A program made the translations under genes and the position numbers. The notes beneath the pieces were generated by a model, which saw only the letters and a program-made list of their open reading frames with translations, was not told the origin of the DNA and did no database searches. From Aselliscus stoliczkanus (taxonomy: Eukaryota; Chordata; Mammalia; Chiroptera; Hipposideridae), in NCBI GenBank assembly GCA_033961575.1, contig CM066740.1, positions 16,405,501 to 16,469,500 of the forward strand: 64,000 nucleotides of DNA, read 5' to 3'. Positions 58,365-64,000 of this stretch are shown piece after piece; the first letter of the stretch is position 1, and every line of letters starts with the position of its first letter.

Positions 58365-59390
58365 TTAAGCATGCAGTTGCTGGGTAGAAAGATGACTATT
58401 CACAAAGCTCCGTAGATACATTAAGTAGGTTAAGGGATATCTAAGTGGGAGGGGGAATTGCTGTTTGAAAACTTGTAAAATATGTGTTATTGAAGTTTTC
58501 CTCTTGTCTGTTTCCCACTGCCCCCGTACATTTCCTTCCTAGAACTTTCAAAGTAACACATTTCAGAAGCCAGATTGAGCTGAAGATGAATGAACAGGAT
58601 TTGTCTTGATCTGAAAGAGTCTTATGCACCCTAAGCTTTATTTCTTCACCCACTGTCTACTGAAAACCTATTATTAAAAGACTCTAGGAAGGGAAATATG
58701 AAGTTACAAAGGACAGGACAGATGGGCAGACAATTACTAAGAAATCGACTCTGATTGGGGAGTCTGTGGATTGTAAAGAGAGCATGGCCTTCATTTTTTT
58801 TTTTTTTTTTTTTGTGGTGCTAGCTTTTGCTATATAAGTCAGAAATCAGAAAGTGAATCCTACTAAAATAATTGACAAGTGCTTGTCTCATGATTATAGG
58901 GGATTTGACATAGAGAGCTCTATTGCTTGATAAGTCTCCATATAGTTATACAGTTTGTTCTTGTCCCCCTCCTGCCCCTGGGCTAATCTAAGGTGGCCTT
59001 TGAGCTCTCCCAGCATCATCTGATGAGAGTTTGTTTATGCTGGTTATTAGATTATGCTGTACTCCAGAGAGCTCAGGCTGGCTGGGCCTGGTGCCAGAAC
59101 CCTTAAGACACAGGAGTTGCAATGGGAGAGAATTTGCCAAGAAGGAAAAAAGGAAGTTAGGGCTATAATGCTCAGGTGGTTATAATTTCAGCTGTCTGGG
59201 TACCGAAAATACTTAGTCCCATTCATTTCTTTTCATTCATGATGTCTGTGGAGATATTTATCCACTGCCCTTTGTAAGTACGGGCTGAGTAAACACCACA
59301 AGAAAGACCAGTCGTGGAGGAGGGGCTTGGGAGTGTCATGATTTGTCACATTGTTCTGTGACGGTCACCGAAGATGAAAGGCACTGAGTC
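58365..59390. other. Non-coding stretch
   Basis: A run of about 20 T near 58796 separates two unclassified parts. No exon is supported. Confidence 0.4.
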
Positions 59391-59394
59391 CCAA

Positions 59395-59560
59395 CTTGCT
59401 CAGGAGCCAGATGGCCTGAGTTTAAATCTTGGCTTGTTTATAAGCTGTTTGACCTTGGGCAAGCTACTTAACCCCATCTGGGCCTTGGTTTCTTATAAGA
59501 CTGTGCAAATTGCTTGATTAGAATAGAGCCTGCGCACAGAGAGTGCTATGTAAGCGTTTG
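59395..59560 (+). mobile_element. MIR
   Basis: Well-preserved core: GGAGCCAGATGGCCTGAGTT, TGACCTTGGGCAAGCTACTT and CCATCTGGGCCTTGGTTTCT. Confidence 0.88.
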
Positions 59561-59754
59561 ACACATAAACCATTCGCCATCCATAAGCAGGAGTCCCAGG
59601 AGCCTGCTGTATCACAAGGTGACTGTTTCCTTGCTTCATCCTTTCAGCTGCTGGGGGTGGAACAGTGCAAGTGGCACACTGCAGTAAGATGACTTGGCCT
59701 CCATCCAGGCTGCTCTAAGAGGAAGAGCCGGCAAGGGACACTAGCAGTTAACGA

Positions 59755-59935
59755 GTATCTGACAGCATTTTTACAGCTCGTAATATCTTTTCATACTGCC
59801 CTTCGGAGTCTCCAAACAATCCAGCGAGGCCTGTGCTGTCTTCTATACTTTAGAAAGAAAATATGGCCCAGAGATACTAACTGCCTTGTTCAGAGCCACA
59901 TGGCTAATAAGTGATAGGGGATCCAGCAACCATCT
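59755..59935 (-). mobile_element. MIR-class fragment
   Basis: GGCCCAGAGATACTAACTGC, GAGCCACATGGCTAATAAGT and GATAGGGGATCCAGCAACC in antisense order. Confidence 0.6.
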
Positions 59936-59939
59936 ACTT

Positions 59940-61040
59940 GGAGAAGACTGGATGTCTTTAGATGCTAGAAAGTTCCTTTAGAAGTTAATTTAAGTGCCAT
60001 GTGACTATGTAAAATGATTGTGGTTTAAGCAAGCTTCCAGAAGCCCATACCTCTGTAAATGCATGGACGAGTGAAGCAGCCTTAGAGATTCCTGAGATCT
60101 GATTGCCTGGAGCTATTTTTTTCTGGTGGGCTCAACAGTGACAAATAATTAACTATATATTTCTATCTTAGCTTTCCAGATGCCCCCTTTCTGAGCCTTT
60201 CACTGCCTACCTTTTGGTCACACCTATGGTAGTGACATACACTACAAGTATTATAGAAAGAGCAAAGATACAAGACTCAATTCTCAATATATTTCTAGTT
60301 GAGTAAGTCTTATAAAGTAGAAAACAAACCTTTGATATGGAAAGAGGTTAAAACTTCAGTTAAAATGACATATTTGAGTAGTCAGTGTGTCTTTGTTACT
60401 TTCCATGTCCATAAATGATATTCTGTCAGTTACATCCCACACTGAAGAGCGGGAGAAAACGAACTCTTAAAACACTCCTGGGAGTTATGGTACTGTCTGT
60501 ACTGCTCTGTAATTCCAAAATAGCAAGTACAGAAAATATATTTTGGTGGGTTTTCCAAGCAGTACTTTGATAGAAACTACATGGGGTACCTTAAGAAAAT
60601 AAATGTATTCATGGTCGGCATAGGCTATGCTGCAGTATACAGCAGAATCCTGACCCAAAACCTTTTATTGAGAGCACAGCTTACTAGCTGTGCAATTACT
60701 GGAATTTTCTCTAGAAGCGATCGATGTAATTGTGAACTGAACTGACTCAACAGTTCTTTCCTAGGGAGAGGAAAGTCTAAGTCTACATCAGTGATATGAT
60801 AATATTCAGATACTGAAGGCCCAGGAGTGAATTTTAAGAAACAGAACAGAGACAAATAGATAACTTCCCTAGAATCATGTGTCATCTTTCTAAGGTCTTC
60901 TATACCCTGGCCCTACCATCGAGCCCAACTTGTCTCTCTGCACCTGTACACAAACCAGCATCCCAATTAAAATCACCTCCTCTCTGTGCGCACTCCAGAT
61001 GAGTCACATTCCCAGCAACCTCTGGCCTAGTGGTCCCTCT
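59940..61040. other. Non-coding stretch
   Basis: AT-rich to about 60860 and then moderately GC-rich. No exon or classified repeat. Confidence 0.4.
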
Positions 61041-61045
61041 TGCCC

Positions 61046-61837
61046 TGTGTAGTGGGCTGATCGGTGCCCCCACCCCCAAGGATATGTCCACGTCCTAAAA
61101 CCTAGATCCACACCCGCCCCCATGTATGTTACCTTATTTGGTCGAAGGGTCTTTGCAGATGCAATTAATTTAAAGTTCTTGAAATGAAGAGATCATCTTG
61201 GATTATCCAAGTGAGCCCTAAATTCAATGACCAATGTCCTTATAACAAACACATAAAGGAGAAGACAGACATGGAGGAGAAGGCAAGAAGATGGAGACAG
61301 AGATTGGAGTGACATGGCTCCAAACCAAGGAAACCAGAAGCAGCAAGGAGCCCTATTATAGACTGAATGTTTGTACATCCCTGTCCATACCCCATTCATG
61401 TGTTGAAGCCTTAACCTTCAATGTGATGAGGGCCTCCTGGAGGTTAAGTTAAGATGAGGTCATGAGGGTAATGCTCTCAAGGTGGGCTTAATGTCCTTGT
61501 AAGGAAATACACCAGAGCCCCTTCTCTCTCAGACTTGGAGGAAAGTCCATGTGAGCACCCAAAGAGAAGGCAGCTGTCTACAGCCAGGGAATGGGTTCTC
61601 ACCAGGAACCAAATCTACCAGCACCTTGACCTTCGACTCCCGAGCTGCTGCCCAGTCTGTGGTATTTTTGTTAGAGTAGCCTGAGTTAAGACATTCTCCC
61701 CTACAGCCTCTGGAGCAAGTATAGCCTTGCCAAAACCTTGATTTCGGACTTCTGGCCTCTAGAACTGTTAGAGAATAAATTTCTGTTGTTGTAAGCTACA
61801 AGTTTGTGGTAATTTGTAAGGGTAGCCTCAGAAACCC
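61046..61837 (+). mobile_element. MLT1-type LTR split by a second MLT1
   Basis: Left part TGTGTAGTGGGCTGATCGGT, TTGGATTATCCAAGTGAGCC and AGATTGGAGTGACATGGCTC up to about 61351. Right part from about 61693 with TTCTCCCCTACAGCCTCTGG, TTTCGGACTTCTGGCCTCTA and AAGTTTGTGGTAATTTGTAA. Together they make one full LTR. Confidence 0.8.
61352..61692 (+). mobile_element. MLT1-type LTR nested in another MLT1
   Basis: TAGACTGAATGTTTGTACAT, ATTCATGTGTTGAAGCCTTA, AATGTGATGAGGGCCTCCTG and a GTATTTTTGTTAGAGTAGCC end. A complete, separate MLT1 subfamily member. Confidence 0.8.
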
Positions 61838-61849
61838 TGCTTCTCACTC

Positions 61850-62115
61850 CATGTCAGTCTTTCCTGGAGTCCCAGCTCAAGGCCTTCCCCTACGGTGCTT
61901 GTGCTTACTCGAGAACTCCTGCACTGGGTTTGTTCAAATCTCCCATTCGGTTGTTTGCAAGTTTCCAACGTTGTGATGTGTCTTATTTTTAATGTATGTT
62001 AACTTCTTGGAGTTTTAATGTATGTTAACTTCTTGGAGCCAGCAATTGGTTTTACATCTTTGTCTCTCTAGTACTTGGTACTGAGCCTTAGACCTTTGAG
62101 TAAAGAATATCCTAT
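61850..62115 (+). mobile_element. L2 LINE 3'-end fragment
   Basis: AGCTCAAGGCCTTCCCCTAC and CTCTAGTACTTGGTACTGAG fit a decayed L2 3' end. It contains the 26-base tandem duplication at 61987-62038. Confidence 0.4.
61987..62038. repeat. Perfect 26-base tandem duplication
   Basis: The unit beginning TTTTAATGTATGTTAACTTC occurs twice head to tail (61987-62012 and 62013-62038) without a difference, so it is recent. Confidence 0.95.
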
Positions 62116-62119
62116 TAAA

Positions 62120-62830
62120 TAGAAGCTCAGTTATGAGCTAGAATATAACCGACTTAACTCAAAAGTCATTCCTTCTGGATATGTAAGACTCTCCAGGACC
62201 TTACCCTGGTGCTAGCTTCTCATTATGAGAACCAGTGTTTCTTGCATAGTACTGTGGAAAACAACAACAACAAAAAATCACTGATAATTTAGATCAAGGA
62301 TAAGGAGTTTTATTGTGCAAAACTTCTGACACCTAATCCTATGATTTTAAAATCATGTATGCATTAATTAGTCAGAATGTGTCTCTACTGTTATTGAAAA
62401 TTACAGTTAGCTCTGAAAAACATAGTTGGAACATACTCAAAGAGAGAACTCTATATTAGCTAGTGCCATCCGGTAACGGAAAGGATTTCTTGAGGAGTTG
62501 TGAATGCCCTGTAATAGGCATGCAAACATGCTCTGTCTGAATACAGAGTCTGTGATTCTCTCCAGGGCCCAGACACCAAAGGGCAGAGCCCTATGATATG
62601 CCAAAGAAATGTGAGTTTTTAAAATTTAAAAGGTAATAAAGATAAAACATTAAAACAGTGCTAGAACGTATAAAATGAAGAGCAAAAAGCCTTCCCTCCT
62701 TTACATCTCCGGCCCAGCCCCATTTACATAGGGGTCTGTAATGGAGATTTCCTGTCATCACATGGTCTGTGCCATGTGTCACGGTGAGCCAGCCCAGGAG
62801 CTCCTCCACAGCCCATCTGCCACTGTCTGC
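62120..62830. other. Non-coding stretch
   Basis: No repeat or exon recognised. Confidence 0.4.
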
Positions 62831-62835
62831 CAACA

Positions 62836-62930
62836 TGAGATCTACCATCTTAACACATTTTTAAGTGCACAGTTCAGCACTGTTAGCACGTGTTGTACAG
62901 CAGCTCTCTAGAATTTATTCAACTTGCATA
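62836..62930 (-). mobile_element. L1M fragment, antisense
   Basis: TCTACCATCTTAACACATTT, TTAAGTGCACAGTTCAGCAC and AGCAGCTCTCTAGAA resemble the antisense L1 segment also seen near 27100 and 50180. Confidence 0.6.
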
Positions 62931-62934
62931 ACAG

Positions 62935-64000
62935 AGATTTAATCCCATTTAATATGACATGAGTGTATGATAGGAGATTTGGAAGAGATCTCACAGCTTG
63001 TTTACTCTGACCTTCTTCCCAGTCTAGGAATCCCCTCTGCAAGTACATCTGACCCAGCTCTCCAGTGACTAGGGACTTTGTTCTTTTGTAGAGCAGCCCA
63101 TGTCATTTTTGTTGTTTTTCACAGCATTAATTATTAGATAATCAGACAATCCATCTTTTATGAGGAGCTGGAATCCAGGGCCTTATAACTCCCACCTATT
63201 AGCACTGGTTTTACCCTCAGAGCTTATCGACCCAAGTCCCAATTCTTAAGACAGACTGCTCTCCTCGAGTGTGGCTACTCTAGGAGGCCCAGCAGCAGCA
63301 GGGCCTCACCTGTGCAGGTGCAGAAACTCAGGGCTTGCCCAGCCCTACTGAACTGAAATCTGCATTTTGATGGGATCGTCATTGATCGGTATGCACATTA
63401 CAGCTTGAGAAGCACTACATCAAACCACCCTTCCCCCAATTAATTTGTTGCTTTAATTGCTAGTCCTATGAGGCCTGTTGGTATTAAAAAAATTTTTTTT
63501 TAAAATATCTTAGTTGAGCAAGAAACATTTGACAAGAAGCAATGATTCCAAATCTCAGTGATTGAAATATAAGTACAGAATTTGTCTGACATAAGTTAAA
63601 GCTGTTATTACATTACCTGGAATTCTATTGACAAGTATTTCCATGTATTCATAGTACAATCATAAAAGATGCTAGTGATGGTCCAAAGACTTGAAAATCA
63701 CAGATGCCTGTAATCATTAAAGATACATTAAATTCTATGCCACATGACTGAATGCTGGTTATTTGCCTTGTGATTTTTAAAACCTTGAAAAACAGACTTA
63801 AGTAACTGATCAGAACAACCCACTCTCCAAGTCATGGCAGACAGAGCGAACCATAAAACAGCCTCCCACCACACTCTTCAACTGCAGGAAGAATGGAAGT
63901 TGAAATCCTTTTCTCTTTCTGACATCACTGCAAGGGCGGGGACGGAGAATCCAGCGTTTGACAGGTGCCCAGGAGATGCACATTCTAGAAACAGCTGTGC
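62935..64000. other. Non-coding stretch to the window end
   Basis: A MER5-like right end is present at 63345-63420 (GAAATCTGCATTTTGATGGG, GCTTGAGAAGCACTAC). The rest has no recognised repeat or exon. Confidence 0.4.

Larger units (their letters stand above)
51691..64000 (+). other. OSBPL3: OSBPL3 intron 2 (continues past the window end)
   Basis: Reading the + strand from the donor to the end, I did not find codons for the expected continuation into the PH domain, so the intron is at least 12.3 kb here. It holds several MIR copies, one Ves SINE, one truncated SINE, an L1 3' end and a nested MLT1 pair. Confidence 0.75.

Noticed and set aside
51691..64000. The next OSBPL3 exon (start of the PH domain)
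   Set aside because: I read the + strand for the expected codons and a splice-bounded frame and found none.
1..64000. CRISPR array, operon, phage or other prokaryotic system
   Set aside because: Introns, SINEs, LINEs and MaLR LTRs show that this is mammalian nuclear DNA; direct repeats here are microsatellites or target-site duplications.

Overview
This is 64 kb of mammalian nuclear DNA, almost all intronic. Two families of tRNA-derived SINEs, together with ancient mammalian repeats (MIR, L2, L1M, MLT1/MaLR LTRs, MER5-like hAT elements), point to a placental mammal. The Ves-type SINEs suggest a bat, perhaps from the rhinolophoid/pteropodid side. That assignment rests on remembered SINE families and was not checked by search.

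Only one real gene is supported. A 240-base exon at 51451-51690 on the + strand has a strong polypyrimidine tract and AG before it and a GT donor after it. Its last 96 bases encode 32 codons beginning MMSDEKNLGVSQ, which I recognise as the N-terminus of oxysterol-binding protein-like 3 (OSBPL3/ORP3). The part of the exon before the ATG is 5' UTR and contains three very short upstream ORFs. Sequence before 51451 is read as OSBPL3 intron 1 (or its distal promoter side) and sequence after 51690 as intron 2. I found neither the CpG-island first exon nor the next coding exon (start of the PH domain), so both should lie outside the window.

Layout: 0-10 kb holds an MLT1 LTR, short SINEs, two TG microsatellites and old L1/L2 pieces. 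10-20 kb holds L1 3' ends, a long Ves-like SINE, an MLT1 and an L1 hit by two SINEs. 20-23 kb holds a well-marked polyadenylated retrocopy of an unidentified transcript (20664-21493, 16-bp target-site duplication) and a tail-only insertion scar. 24-30 kb holds an L1 split by an MLT1 and a Ves SINE. 30-41 kb is mostly unique sequence with a GC-box/TATA-like motif, a homopurine tract and scattered hAT, L2 and MIR. 41-44.5 kb is a dense hAT/MER5 cluster. 46-51 kb holds a 29-base palindrome, SINEs and a second L1 split by an MLT1. After the exon, 52-64 kb holds MIR, Ves, an L1 3' end and one MLT1 nested in another.

None of the longer open frames outside the OSBPL3 exon looks like a gene; several are antisense readings of SINE, L1 or L2. 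I found no convincing new protein system. The items most worth a second look are the retrocopy, the tail-only scar, the near-coincident MLT1 insertions in two L1 copies, the perfect palindrome and the uORF-bearing OSBPL3 leader. Repeat limits are approximate (about 10-30 bases) except where a target-site duplication fixes them.
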